Of a DNA stretch of 64,000 bases, positions 35,152 through 44,900 are shown piece after piece (the first letter of the stretch is position 1; each line of letters opens with the position of its first letter). The notes beneath the pieces were generated by a model, which was not told where the DNA came from, did no database searches, and was given only the letters and a program-made list of their open reading frames with translations. Location of the stretch: assembly GCF_900128505.1 (NCBI RefSeq), contig NZ_LT669940.1:124001-188000 (forward strand). The letters are read 5' to 3'. This stretch comes from Parabacteroides timonensis. GTDB lineage: Bacteria; Bacteroidota; Bacteroidia; Bacteroidales; Tannerellaceae. The position numbers and the translations under genes are program-made.

Positions 35152-36270
35152 ATGAAACAAATACTGTTATTCTGGATTGCCTGTTTGGTTATGTCTTGTG
35201 CACAACCAAACAGGCAATCTGTTTCCAAACAATCCCTCTCTTCCGACACTATCCGTTACGCGCAAGGATTTACGATTCAATATTTCGACGACTACACTTC
35301 CGTCGAAGTTCGTGACCCCTGGGACAGTACTCGTATCCTGCAACGGTATCTTTTGGTAGACCGTGAGCAGTCGGTACCGGGTAATCTGCCGAAAGGAACA
35401 GTGGTGCGGACTCCTATTCACAATATAGTCGTTTATACTTCTGTTCATGCCGCCATTCTTGATCAGCTGGGAGAGGTGGATAAGGTGATCGGTGTATGCG
35501 AACCCCGGTATATGGATACTCCTTCCATCCAGGAAGGTCTGCGTGCCGGACGGATTGCCGATCTGGGAGAAGCTACCTCTCCGAATATAGAAAAGATAAT
35601 CGATATAGGGGCGGAGATCATCATCGCTTCCCCTTTTCAGAATGCAGGATACGGTCCGGCTGAGAAACTGGGTATCCCCATTATCGAGGCAGCCGACTAT
35701 ATGGAGTCGTTACCTCTGGGACGGACTGAATGGATACGTTTCTATGGCTTGTTGTTTGGAAAGAGTGCGATGGCCGACTCTATCTTCCGAGAAACGGAAC
35801 AAAGCTACCTGGAACTGAAAGAGCTGGCAAGGACCGTGACCAACCGTCCGACCGTCATCTCCGAAAAGAAATTCGGCTCTTCCTGGTATATGCCTGCCGG
35901 CGATAGCTACATCGCCCATCTGTATACCGATGCCGGTGCCGATTATATCTTTAAAGAGCTTCCCGGAGCAGGCAGCACACCTCTGGCTTTTGAAACCGTG
36001 CTCGATAAAGCCATCCATGCCGATTTATGGTTAATCAAATATAATCAGGCAAATGATATGACATACAAAGACCTTCGTACCGAGTATACTCCCTACGAAA
36101 ACTTTGATGCCTTCAAGAACCGTCGGATCTATACCTGTAATACGGGTGTTGTTCCTTATTATGAGGAGTTTCCGATCCATCCGGATTATCTGTTGAAAGA
36201 CCTGGTGTGGGTATTTCATCCTGAATTACTGCCCGGTTATACACCGCGTTACTACCGGAAGATGGAATAA
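35152..36270 (+). CDS. BtuF-like periplasmic cobalamin-binding lipoprotein
   Basis: 372 residues, lipobox LVMSC16. It has the two-lobed helical-backbone binding-protein pattern of the BtuF/FhuD class, e.g. VVYTSVHAAILDQLGEVDKVIGV, ADLGEATSPNIEKIIDIGAEIII and GSTPLAFETVLDKA. It would hand corrinoid to an ABC permease, but no btuC or btuD follows; they must lie elsewhere. The signal-sequence codons contain a perfect 16-bp inverted repeat (35175-35219). Confidence 0.87.
   Translation: MKQILLFWIACLVMSCAQPNRQSVSKQSLSSDTIRYAQGFTIQYFDDYTSVEVRDPWDSTRILQRYLLVDREQSVPGNLPKGTVVRTPIHNIVVYTSVHAAILDQLGEVDKVIGVCEPRYMDTPSIQEGLRAGRIADLGEATSPNIEKIIDIGAEIIIASPFQNAGYGPAEKLGIPIIEAADYMESLPLGRTEWIRFYGLLFGKSAMADSIFRETEQSYLELKELARTVTNRPTVISEKKFGSSWYMPAGDSYIAHLYTDAGADYIFKELPGAGSTPLAFETVLDKAIHADLWLIKYNQANDMTYKDLRTEYTPYENFDAFKNRRIYTCNTGVVPYYEEFPIHPDYLLKDLVWVFHPELLPGYTPRYYRKME
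35175..35219 (+). promoter_or_regulatory. 16-bp perfect inverted repeat within the btuF signal-peptide codons
   Basis: GATTGCCTGTTTGGTT at 35175-35190 is the exact reverse complement of 35204-35219, with a 13-nt loop. It begins 23 nt into the coding region, so the RNA hairpin would confront an initiating ribosome. No T-run follows, so it is not an ordinary terminator. Confidence 0.85.
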
Positions 36271-36348
36271 CGTAATTCTACCTAAAAGTTTTTCGGATTT
36301 ATTTGTTATTTGCAATAATAACTTATAATATCCTGTTTATTAGAATAT

Positions 36349-36387
36349 AACGCCATTGCAAATGCCTCTTTTATTTGCAATGGCGTT
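36349..36387 (+). terminator. Intrinsic terminator after the btu operon
   Basis: AACGCCATTGCAAAT (36349-36363) and ATTTGCAATGGCGTT (36373-36387) are a perfect 15-bp inverted repeat, 79 nt after the btuF stop. Confidence 0.8.
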
Positions 36388-36389
36388 TG

Positions 36390-36545
36390 TCATTTGTCAT
36401 ATATACACAAAGTTTTCAAAAACTATCTGCCATCTGTCACTTGTCGGTGTAACATTCATGTTATCAAATGATAAAGTGTTGCAGACGCTTCTTTTTATCT
36501 GCAACTTCATCTGTCACCTGTCAACTGTCACCTGTATCGTTACCT
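36390..36545. repeat. Degenerate CTGTCAA/CTGTCAC heptad tract
   Basis: Several spaced copies of (C)TGTCA(A/C) occur (36390s, 36427-36445, 36510-36540), including CTGTCACCTGTCAACTGTCA. Another tract lies at 37057-37086. These share the heptad seen in two riboswitch arms. Confidence 0.7.
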
Positions 36546-36625
36546 GCATAAGACTATGTATTAATAGCCATGTAACTGCCTGTTAAGAAGGGAGATACTA
36601 GTATAAAAGTCCCGACCTGTTAAAA

Positions 36626-36715
36626 CTACCCTGTACAGGGTAGCTTGGCAGGGTGTACGGGCTGGTTTTGTACGGTGTACAGGGTGATTTACCAGGGTGT
36701 ACAGGGTAGAAATAG
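36626..36715. repeat. Palindrome and repeats built on GGTGTACAGGGT
   Basis: CTACCCTGTACAGGGTAG (36626-36643) is a perfect 18-bp palindrome. GGTGTACAGGGT or close variants follow three times up to about 36707. No ORF. Meaning unknown: protein-binding array or decayed element. Confidence 0.75.
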
Positions 36716-36789
36716 TAACTCAGGTCTTAACGTTTAGTCCCTCCTGTCTTAACACATAAAAGTGGCTGAGGAGGCTTCTACTATCTCCT

Positions 36790-37027
36790 ATGAGGCTCCG
36801 CCTCATGCCGCAGGCTCTCTTTTGCCGTTTGCTTCAGCAAACGGATATCTAAAAGCTCAGGCTTTGCCGGATCCTCTGTGGGTTTTAACCCCTTTCATAT
36901 AGGAAAGAAGCCCCGTTAATAAAGGGGCTTAAGCCCACAGAGGAAGAGGCTTTGCCTCCTGTCTTTTATATCCGTCGGTTAAAAACCGACGGCAAAAGAG
37001 AGCCTGCGGCACAAGGCGTTGCCTTGT
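36790..37027. repeat. Nested palindromic element with 22-bp outer arms
   Basis: Outer arms 36807-36828 and 36989-37010 are perfect reverse complements (22 bp). Each is flanked outside by a hairpin (36790-36806; 37011-37027) and inside by a hairpin (36825-36844; 36972-36992). A second long pair, 36873-36894 with 36922-36943, matches except for wobble and two central changes. No coding frame is convincing. It could be a cruciform/MITE-like element or a structured RNA. Confidence 0.85.
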
Positions 37028-37056
37028 AATGAAAGATAGCTCACATCTGATAATAA

Positions 37057-37086
37057 CTGTCAACTGTCACTTGTCAACTGTCAACT
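37057..37086. repeat. Heptad tract of CTGTCAA type
   Basis: CTGTCAACTGTCACTTGTCAACTGTCAAC: four consecutive heptads with minor variation, close to the arginase-family promoter. Confidence 0.8.
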
Positions 37087-37180
37087 TCAGAAATGAAACA
37101 TTTCTGACAAAATATGGATATTCTCCCTTTTAACAAGAGCCGACTTTTATTTGGCTTTCTACTGGAGTCATTTGTTTTTG

Positions 37181-37212
37181 TTTGGTATATTGTTGAGAAC
37201 TCTTTATCTTCG
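37181..37212 (+). promoter_or_regulatory. Promoter of the arginase-family gene (-33 TTTG, -7 TATCTTCG)
   Basis: TTTG (37181-37184), 20 nt, then TATCTTCG (37205-37212): the Bacteroidetes spacing with one mismatch in the -7 box. It lies inside the longest possible ORF and therefore decides for the start at 37234. Confidence 0.6.
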
Positions 37213-37233
37213 TTTCAAATAAAGGTGAATGAT

Positions 37234-38109
37234 ATGGAAAAGAAAACATCGACTCTTCGTTTGATTTACCCGCAATGGCAGGGAGGGATAGTGGCTCATT
37301 GGATGCCGGATATTCCCGCTGATGATGCTTCAAGGGGATATTATCTCGGGGCTCAGCTTTTAAATTTACTGGCACCCGAAAGTTCGCAAAAGACAGTGGT
37401 AGTGCCCGTCTCCCTGGATATTAATGACCGGAAAACGGAAAAAGGCGTGAGTGGGCACCGGGTTATTTTGGAGCAGACTAAGGCGGCTCTGGCAAAACTC
37501 AGGGAGAATAATCCCGACCGGATTGTAACATTGGGAGGCGAATGCTCCGTCAGTGTAGTTCCGTTTACCTATTTAGCAGAAAAGTATCCAGGGGATGTAG
37601 CTGTTGTCTGGATCGATGCACATCCCGACGTTAACCTGCCTTATGATGATTATAAGGGCTATCATGCAATGGCGCTGACCGCTTGCCTGGGTATGGGAGA
37701 TGAGGAAATTATGAATGTATTGCCCGGAAAGATCGAAGCATCAAAATCATTGCTTGTGGGGCTACGCTCCTGGGATGAAGGGATGAAAGAGCGCCAGAAG
37801 GAATTAGGTATAATAGGTTTCTCGCCTGCGGAAGTGGCTGCCGATAGTACGGCTGTCCTGGAATGGCTGAAAGGAACAGGGGTATCCAAAGTAGTTATCC
37901 ATTTTGACCTGGATGTGCTCGACCCGAACGAAATGATTGCCGGGGTAGGTGTTGAGCCGGATGGAATGAAAATACAGGAAGTGGTCCGTGTGATCAATGA
38001 TATCGCTGCCGGATATGATTTAGTGGGGCTTACCGTAGCTGAACCCATGCCGCGTATCGCCATTAAGATCAGAAATATGCTGGATCAATTGCCTTTGTTG
38101 AAAGAATAG
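37234..38109 (+). CDS. Arginase/agmatinase-family protein with altered metal motif
   Basis: 291 residues from the ATG at 37234; an upstream ATG at 37114 would put the promoter inside the gene. Family motifs: GGECS (101-105), IDAHPD (127-132) and HFDLDVLDP (Asp225, Asp227). In arginases the first reads GGDHS, whose His binds manganese; here it is Cys104, so the metal site or the reaction may differ. Ureohydrolase-type hydrolysis of a guanidino substrate is the family role, but the substrate is unknown. Monocistronic. Confidence 0.8.
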   Translation: MEKKTSTLRLIYPQWQGGIVAHWMPDIPADDASRGYYLGAQLLNLLAPESSQKTVVVPVSLDINDRKTEKGVSGHRVILEQTKAALAKLRENNPDRIVTLGGECSVSVVPFTYLAEKYPGDVAVVWIDAHPDVNLPYDDYKGYHAMALTACLGMGDEEIMNVLPGKIEASKSLLVGLRSWDEGMKERQKELGIIGFSPAEVAADSTAVLEWLKGTGVSKVVIHFDLDVLDPNEMIAGVGVEPDGMKIQEVVRVINDIAAGYDLVGLTVAEPMPRIAIKIRNMLDQLPLLKE

Positions 38110-38134
38110 GTCTGCTGCAGCGCGGTAGAAGAAC

Positions 38135-38172
38135 AAAATCCCCGGTCTCAAGAGCTTGAGCCGGGGATTTTC
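38135..38172. terminator. Bidirectional terminator between convergent genes
   Basis: AAAATCCCCGGTCTCAAG and CTTGAGCCGGGGATTTT pair almost completely (one bulge) around a short loop, flanked by A and T runs. Confidence 0.8.
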
Positions 38173-38216
38173 TGTAGTTTGGCATTTGAATTATAGGGAG
38201 TTGTTATTTTGGTCCG

Positions 38217-39590
38217 TTATGCATAGCCGTTCAGCATTCCGTAGAAATACATCGGCTTCAACATGTAAACTTTCAGTAACCAGGCTGCCCATTGTTCTTT
38301 TGATGTGTCTAACATCGTGAACGGGAATGAAGTTGCCGGTTTCTTATCATAATCGAACTCGCACAAAAGCACGTGTCCATAGTCTGTAACGATCGGGCAG
38401 GCTGCATATCCGTTGTATTTCTCAACAGGCTCTTTGCCTTCCATCAGCGAGATCAGGTTTTTTGCAGCGATCGGCACTTGCATGCGTACGGCAGCAGATG
38501 TTTTACTGGTCGGTATGCCGGCAACATCTCCCAAAGAGACAATGTTCGGATACGTTTTATGTACCAGTGTCGTTTTATCGACCATCACCCAGGCTTCGGC
38601 AGCCAGCTTACCTTCTGTCCATCCTAGTCCGGCTTCGCGAACAAAATCAGGAGCCGACATAGGCGGTGCGAAGTGGAAGAAATCGTAATCTTCTATGAAA
38701 GGAGTTATTACTTTTTCTTCTCCGACTGTTTCTACCTTTTCAAAATGTACTTGTTTGGCTGCTGTATCGACACCTTTTACACGCACATTGAGATTGATCG
38801 GAATATTGCGTTCCTTATAAATCTCCAGTAGACGGGGAGTATAGAAAGGAATATCATACAGCTCTTTAGAAGCTGTGAAGTAATCCAGTTTAAGTGTATC
38901 CCGTGTACCCTGTTTGCGGCTGTAATCCTCTGTCAGCAAGCAAATCTTTTTCGGTGCTCCTCCGCATTTGTGTTTCGTGTATGTATCGGTGTAGATACCA
39001 CGGCCACCTGTTTTAGAGAATTCCTGGAGCGCTTTCCAGGTTTTTTGTGCACCTTCGAAATCATATATACTGTGAGCATTTCCTGCTCCTAATGTATCAT
39101 GTGTAATACCTTCTACTTTTTCCCAGTTTGTCTGCACTCCCGGTGTCAGGACCAGAAAGTCGTAAGGTATCTTTTCTTTTCCGGTTGTTGTAACCTGGTT
39201 CATCACCGGGTCGACTGCTGCAACCGAATCTTTAATCCATTTTACTCCGTCGGGAATACAATTCTCTTGTTTTTTCCAAACATCGTCCGGTTGATAAACA
39301 CCGGAAGCTATCAAAGTGAAACCTGGCTGGTAGAACTGGCGATCGCTTGGGTCTATCAGTGTGATGTCCGGATTATCCAGCCAATGCATCAAACGTGCTG
39401 CCATACTGATTCCGGCCGCCCCTCCTCCGATGACTACGATCTTGCCTTTTGCATTACTTGAGAATGCATGGACTTTCTCTGTTCCTACTGCCGTTATAAT
39501 TCCGGCTGCTACTAGTGTCTTTAGGAAATGGCGGCGATTAATGCCTTGCCTTTCCAACTCTTCAAGTTGTTCTTCCAGCTCGTGTTTCAT
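38217..39590 (-). CDS. Sulfide:quinone oxidoreductase-like FAD enzyme with twin-arginine-type signal
   Basis: 457 residues. The N-terminus has NRRHFLKTLVAAG (Arg19-Arg20), a Tat-like motif before a hydrophobic stretch, so the protein is probably exported folded. Then an FAD-binding GGGAAGISMAARL, ATG-type VLTPGVQ and GDVAG motifs of the pyridine-nucleotide-disulfide fold. Cys in HKCGGAPKKICL and the C-terminal membrane-edge helices resemble SQR/flavocytochrome-c sulfide dehydrogenase. Sulfide oxidation is the likely but unproven reaction. The 39591-39796 gap shows no gene. Confidence 0.82.
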   Translation of the reverse strand: MKHELEEQLEELERQGINRRHFLKTLVAAGIITAVGTEKVHAFSSNAKGKIVVIGGGAAGISMAARLMHWLDNPDITLIDPSDRQFYQPGFTLIASGVYQPDDVWKKQENCIPDGVKWIKDSVAAVDPVMNQVTTTGKEKIPYDFLVLTPGVQTNWEKVEGITHDTLGAGNAHSIYDFEGAQKTWKALQEFSKTGGRGIYTDTYTKHKCGGAPKKICLLTEDYSRKQGTRDTLKLDYFTASKELYDIPFYTPRLLEIYKERNIPINLNVRVKGVDTAAKQVHFEKVETVGEEKVITPFIEDYDFFHFAPPMSAPDFVREAGLGWTEGKLAAEAWVMVDKTTLVHKTYPNIVSLGDVAGIPTSKTSAAVRMQVPIAAKNLISLMEGKEPVEKYNGYAACPIVTDYGHVLLCEFDYDKKPATSFPFTMLDTSKEQWAAWLLKVYMLKPMYFYGMLNGYA

Positions 39591-39796
39591 CGTGTCTTTA
39601 GAATTTAAGATATAAATGCACTGGCAAAGGAAGCGTATTTGGAAATATATCGGCTAAAAAGTACTACTACACTACTTGCACAATTAATTTATGGGTTGGA
39701 ATTAATTGCTACAATACTTTCTCACGCCTGTCTCATGGGTGTATATCTTATTGATATACATTGGTTTGCGAGGCAGATGAATTTAGAAAATATTTT

Positions 39797-41866
39797 TTAG
39801 TAATTCATCAGGAAATCGATAAGATTGGTGTCGCCGTCCAGTGACAGACGCTTTCTTAATCGGTATCTGCGTAATTCTATTGCACGTATCGATACATTTA
39901 GAAGGGATGCAATTTCTTTTGTGGAAAGATTCATTCGCAACAAGCAGCAGATACGTAAGTCGCCTGTTGTGATATCCGAATATTGTTGACGTAAACGATC
40001 GATGAAATTCTGATGTGCACTGTTGAAGTGGCTTTCAAACAATAGCCAGTCGGCCTGGTCGTTCAGCGATTCTTCCATCAGGCTTTTCATCCGCATATAT
40101 TGTTTATTCGGATAGCGGTCGCCCAAGGTTTCTTTCTGACGTTCCAGCTCGTCCAGCAATGTCTGTATGGCCTGATTCCTTTTAACAAGGGCAGAGGTCT
40201 GCAGACTCAGTTCGTTGTTTTTATTTTGCAGTTCGGCTTCCAGCATTTCACTTTTCATCTGCTGGATCTTCTGTTCTTCCGCCTGTCTTTCCGCTTCCTG
40301 CCTGGCCAGTTCTTCTTTGCGAAGATTTTTCAGATGATAACCGAGTACGGCTTTAACGATTAGTGCGGTAAGGATGATATAGGCCAGCCATGCCCATAGC
40401 GTGTTGTACCACGGTGGACGGACAGTAATAGGAATCCCTATTTCCATATAAGGACCCCGGACTACATATTTCCGGATTTTCAGGGTGTATTTGCCTTCCG
40501 GTAATTGCAGAAAGGATATTTGACCGTCTTTTTGCCAGGGAGACCAATCGGACGATACTCCTTCTATCATGTAGCTGACTAAATGGTTCGGTGTGAAGAT
40601 AGTACTCCCTACATAAACGGATAATTCCTGGAAGTTATGAGGCAGTATGATCTTTTCCGAATTGACCGGCAGGTTGTGTTCGCCATTTTTATCCACATAT
40701 TCTATCTCTGATATCTGTAAAGGAGTTCCTGCTCCCAGGCTGCTGCCTATCAGGTCGCGTATGTTTATCAGTAACACGCCCTGCATGGCGGATATCAGGT
40801 GCAAAGAGTCGCTGAGCGGAAACATCCTTCTGTCGCGACTGACCATATTCATATTGTAATTATCGAGTAGCAACCTGCATTTCAAAGTCCCGTTGCCGTT
40901 TTCATTATGGAATAATCCGGCTTCGTTTTTAACACAGAGCCAGTACATATCATCTCCGATCGGATAGATCTGGTCGGCATGTGCAAAATTGCCTAATGCT
41001 TCGACATTATTGAATATCGAACTGATCTGCAAGGTGTCGTAAGCAATTGTTTGTGGCGGGAGATGGATCTGCTCTTTACTTATATCGACCGGTTCGAAGC
41101 TGTCGCCGCCTTTTAGCGTCCTTTTAAAATAGCCGGTATTTGTCTGGATATATAATGTGTCGTTACGCAGGGAGGCATTTTTGAGTTTGCCTATTTCACT
41201 GCGTTTTCCCAGTCTGACAAGGGATGGCTCGAATGTTATCTGCGATAATCCGTTGTCGAAAGCGATCCATATCTGCTGTGCATCCTGTATACAGATGGCT
41301 CGTACGATATTGTCGGGCAATGTCTGGTCCTGTGTGGATAAATGACGCAGGATCGTTCCGTCCGGACTTGTGATATATAGTCCCCGGTTCTGTGTACCGA
41401 TAAAATACATGTCATCTATGGTCATAAAGACAGATGGCTGGGCATGAAGTATCTCGTCCGGGAGAATGAAGGGGATGGAGGCCGGCGGTTCTTTGAATTT
41501 GACTTCGGCCGGTATTTTGTTCAGTTTGTGGTAGCGCATCACTCCGAGGTTGTCGCGTGTCCAGCCTCCGAAAGATCCTTCGCTGATGGTATAAATCGTA
41601 TCGTTCAGGAAAGTAACGCCGTTGATTGGTGATTTATCCGGTGTCTCGAAATGTTTCCAGGTGTTTCCGTCGAAGGTCAGTAGCCCCATATTGTTGGCTA
41701 CATACAGTACGCCGTCGGATGCAACGGACAACCCCCAGTTCTGACAACTGGCTTTGTAATCGTCTACAGTAAAGTTTTTTATGAAAATATTGGGAATATC
41801 TACCGATCCGCGTGCAGTCAGCACGCTAAGCATAAAGGCCAGGAATATTATCGGTAGTTTATACAT
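39797..41866 (-). CDS. Membrane-anchored propeller/Y_Y_Y regulator with LuxR-type DNA-binding domain
   Basis: 689 residues. Signal peptide; two-component-regulator-propeller repeats (about 25-370); a Y_Y_Y domain (about 400-475); one membrane segment near 490-510; a Glu/Gln-rich coiled coil (about 515-590); and a C-terminal GerE/LuxR helix-turn-helix with LSTKEIASLLNVSIRAIELRRYRLRKRL. There is no kinase or receiver domain, so it must signal directly from periplasm to DNA. Its targets are unknown. Confidence 0.85.
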   Translation of the reverse strand: MYKLPIIFLAFMLSVLTARGSVDIPNIFIKNFTVDDYKASCQNWGLSVASDGVLYVANNMGLLTFDGNTWKHFETPDKSPINGVTFLNDTIYTISEGSFGGWTRDNLGVMRYHKLNKIPAEVKFKEPPASIPFILPDEILHAQPSVFMTIDDMYFIGTQNRGLYITSPDGTILRHLSTQDQTLPDNIVRAICIQDAQQIWIAFDNGLSQITFEPSLVRLGKRSEIGKLKNASLRNDTLYIQTNTGYFKRTLKGGDSFEPVDISKEQIHLPPQTIAYDTLQISSIFNNVEALGNFAHADQIYPIGDDMYWLCVKNEAGLFHNENGNGTLKCRLLLDNYNMNMVSRDRRMFPLSDSLHLISAMQGVLLINIRDLIGSSLGAGTPLQISEIEYVDKNGEHNLPVNSEKIILPHNFQELSVYVGSTIFTPNHLVSYMIEGVSSDWSPWQKDGQISFLQLPEGKYTLKIRKYVVRGPYMEIGIPITVRPPWYNTLWAWLAYIILTALIVKAVLGYHLKNLRKEELARQEAERQAEEQKIQQMKSEMLEAELQNKNNELSLQTSALVKRNQAIQTLLDELERQKETLGDRYPNKQYMRMKSLMEESLNDQADWLLFESHFNSAHQNFIDRLRQQYSDITTGDLRICCLLRMNLSTKEIASLLNVSIRAIELRRYRLRKRLSLDGDTNLIDFLMNY

Positions 41867-41887
41867 CGCTCGAATTGATTTAAACGT

Positions 41888-41916
41888 GTAGAGACAAGGT
41901 AATGCCTTGTCTCTAC
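41888..41916 (-). terminator. Terminator hairpin after carB
   Basis: GTAGAGACAAGG (41888-41899) and CCTTGTCTCTAC (41905-41916): a perfect 12-bp inverted repeat between carB and the next gene on the same strand. Confidence 0.65.
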
Positions 41917-41950
41917 GTATTATGGTTACAAATATAATAAAAATATTTGC

Positions 41951-44900
41951 TTATTTATAATCCTGCCAGTCTTTGATTTGGATATCTTTCACATCCATTG
42001 TACAGAATGCTTCGATAAATGCACTTGCCAGACGTGCGTTGGTGATCAGCGGAATATTATGGTCGATCGCAGCACGGCGGATCTTGTAACCGTTGGTCAG
42101 TTCGCGTTTGCTGTGGTCTTTCGGGATGTTTACAACCAGTTCGAATACGTGGTTGCTGAACATATCCATGATATTCAGGTCGCCTTGTTCATCCGGCCAG
42201 CATACGGCAGTCGTATTGATACCGTTTTCATTCAGGAACTTAGCAGTACCGGCAGTGCCGTAAATCTGGTATCCTTTTTCGCTCAGCAGGCGGCAAGGTT
42301 CCAGCAGATCTACTTTACTCTTGGCTGCACCTGAAGAAACTAGGACATTCTTTTTCGGAATGTTGTTGCCTACGGCGATCATGGCAGACAGCAATGCTTC
42401 ATTGAAGTCGTCGCCGATACAACCTACTTCACCGGTAGAACTCATATCCACGCCCAGTACAGGGTCTGCCTTATGCAGACGGGCGAATGAGAACTGAGAA
42501 GCCTTTACACCGATCCAGTCGATATCGAAAGCGCTCTTGTCCGGTTTTGTATAGGGAGCGTCCAGCATGATGCGGGTGGCCGTTTCGATGAAGTTGCGTT
42601 TCAGTACTTTTGAAACGAACGGGAAACTACGTGATGCACGCAGGTTACATTCGATTACCTTCACATCGTTGTTCTTAGCCAGGAACTGGATATTGAACGG
42701 TCCGCTGATGTTCAACTCTTTGGCGATCATCTTGCTTACCTTCTTGATGCGGCGTGCTGTTTCGAAGTAAATCTTCTGAGCCGGGAATACCAGTGTAGCG
42801 TCACCAGAGTGAACACCGGCAAACTCGATATGTTCGGAGATAGCGTATTCAACCACTTCGCCGTTCATCGCCACTGCGTCAAATTCTACTTCTTTGGCTC
42901 CCTGCAGGAACTCGGATACAACCACCGGATATTCTTTAGATACCTTAGCTGCCAGATCCAGGAATTCGATCATCTGTTCCTTGTTGTGGCAAACGTTCAT
43001 GGCAGCACCTGAAAGAACATAAGAAGGACGGATCAGGATCGGGAAGCCAACCTTTTCGATGAAGCCGTCGATCTCTTCCATACTGGTCAACTCTGCCCAT
43101 GCCGGCTGGTCGATACCCAGTGTGTCCAACATAGCTGAGAATTTATGGCGGTTTTCAGCGCGGTCGATCGACAGCGGAGAAGTACCCAGTACCGGTACAT
43201 TCTGGCGATACAACTTCATTGCCAGGTTGTTCGGGATCTGTCCGCCTACGGATACGATCACACCCTTCGGCATTTCCAGGTCCATTACGTCGAGTACACG
43301 TTCGAAAGAAAGTTCGTCGAAGTACAGACGGTCGCACATATCGTAGTCGGTAGAAACCGTTTCCGGGTTGTAGTTGATCATGATCGACTTGTAACCCAGC
43401 TTACGTGCAGTCTGTGCAGCGTTCACCGAACACCAGTCGAACTCTACGGAAGAACCGATGCGGTAAGCACCTGATCCCAGGATCACGACGCTCTTGTCAT
43501 TCTTATAGTAAGGGATATCATGTTCGCTACCGTCGTATGTCATATACAGGTAGTTAGTCAGTTCCGGATGTTCCGAAGCGATCGTGTTGATACGTTTTAC
43601 GCTCGGCAGGACACCCAGTTTCTTACGCAGGTTACGTACACGGATGTTTTCTTTTTCCATGTTGCCTTCCGGATTTTCTACATAACGTGCAATCTGGAAG
43701 TCGGAGAAGCCCAGGCGTTTAGCTTTTTTCAGAACATCTTCGGGCAGATCTTCGATTTTGTTGTATTGAGATAATACTTTCGTATAATCTACGATGTTTT
43801 TCAAACCGTTCAGGAACCACGGAGTGATCTTTGACAGTTCGTGGATACGTTCTACTGTGTAACCCTCTTCCAATGCTTTTGCAACGGCGAAGATACGCAA
43901 GTCGGTCGGGTTGGCCAGTGCATCGTCCAGGTTGTCGAATTCCAGGTCGTTGTTTCCAACGAAACCGTGCATACCCTGTCCGATCATACGCAGACCTTTC
44001 TGCATGATCTCTTCGAAGCTCTTACCGATCGACATGATCTCGCCGACAGACTTCATGCTTGAACCGATCAGGCGGCTTACGCCAACGAACTTGGTCAAGT
44101 CCCAACGCGGGATCTTCACGATCATATAGTCTACTTCCGGAGCTTTATAAGCAGAGTTCGGAGTACCCATTTCGCCGATTTCATCGAGGCTGTAACCTAA
44201 TGCCAGCTTAGCAGCGACGAATGCCAGGGGATAACCGCTTGCTTTGGAAGCCAGTGCGGAAGAACGGCTCAGGCGAGCGTTTACTTCGATCACACGGTAG
44301 TCGCAAGTGTCGGAATTGAATGCGTATTGGATGTTACATTCGCCCACGATACCCAGGTGGCGGATTGTCTTGGTCGACAGTTCTTTCAGCAGATCCAGTT
44401 CCTTATCTGTCAGAGAGCAGGTAGGAGCCACTACGATACTTTCACCGGTATGTACGCCCAGCGGGTCTACATTTTCCATGCTTACAACCGTGAAGCAATG
44501 GTCGTTCTTATCGCGGATTACTTCGAATTCAATTTCTTTCCAGCCTTTCAATGATTCTTCTACCAGGATCTGTGAAGAATAAGCGAAAGCGCTTTCAGCC
44601 AGCGTGCGCAGCTCTGCTTCGTCTTTGCAGATACCGCTACCCATACCTCCCAGAGCATAAGCAGAACGGATCATTACCGGGAAACCGATCTTGTAGGCAG
44701 CTTTCACTGCATCTTCCATCGTTTCAACAGCCTGGCTTATCGGAGTTTTTACGTCGATTTCATTCAGTTTCTTTACAAACAGGTCGCGGTCTTCTGTATA
44801 CATGATAGCTTCAACAGAAGTACCCAGTACCTTTACACCATATTTGGCGAGTGTGCCGCTGGTGTATAACTGAGTTCCGCAGTTCAGGGCAGTCTGGCCA

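Noticed and set aside
36356..36586. 76-residue plus-strand ORF
   Set aside because: Built from terminator and heptad-repeat sequence; no promoter, no coding signature.
36390..37086. Possible CRISPR array in the heptad-repeat region
   Set aside because: Repeats are 7-nt units with irregular spacing and no unique spacers of constant length; no cas genes.
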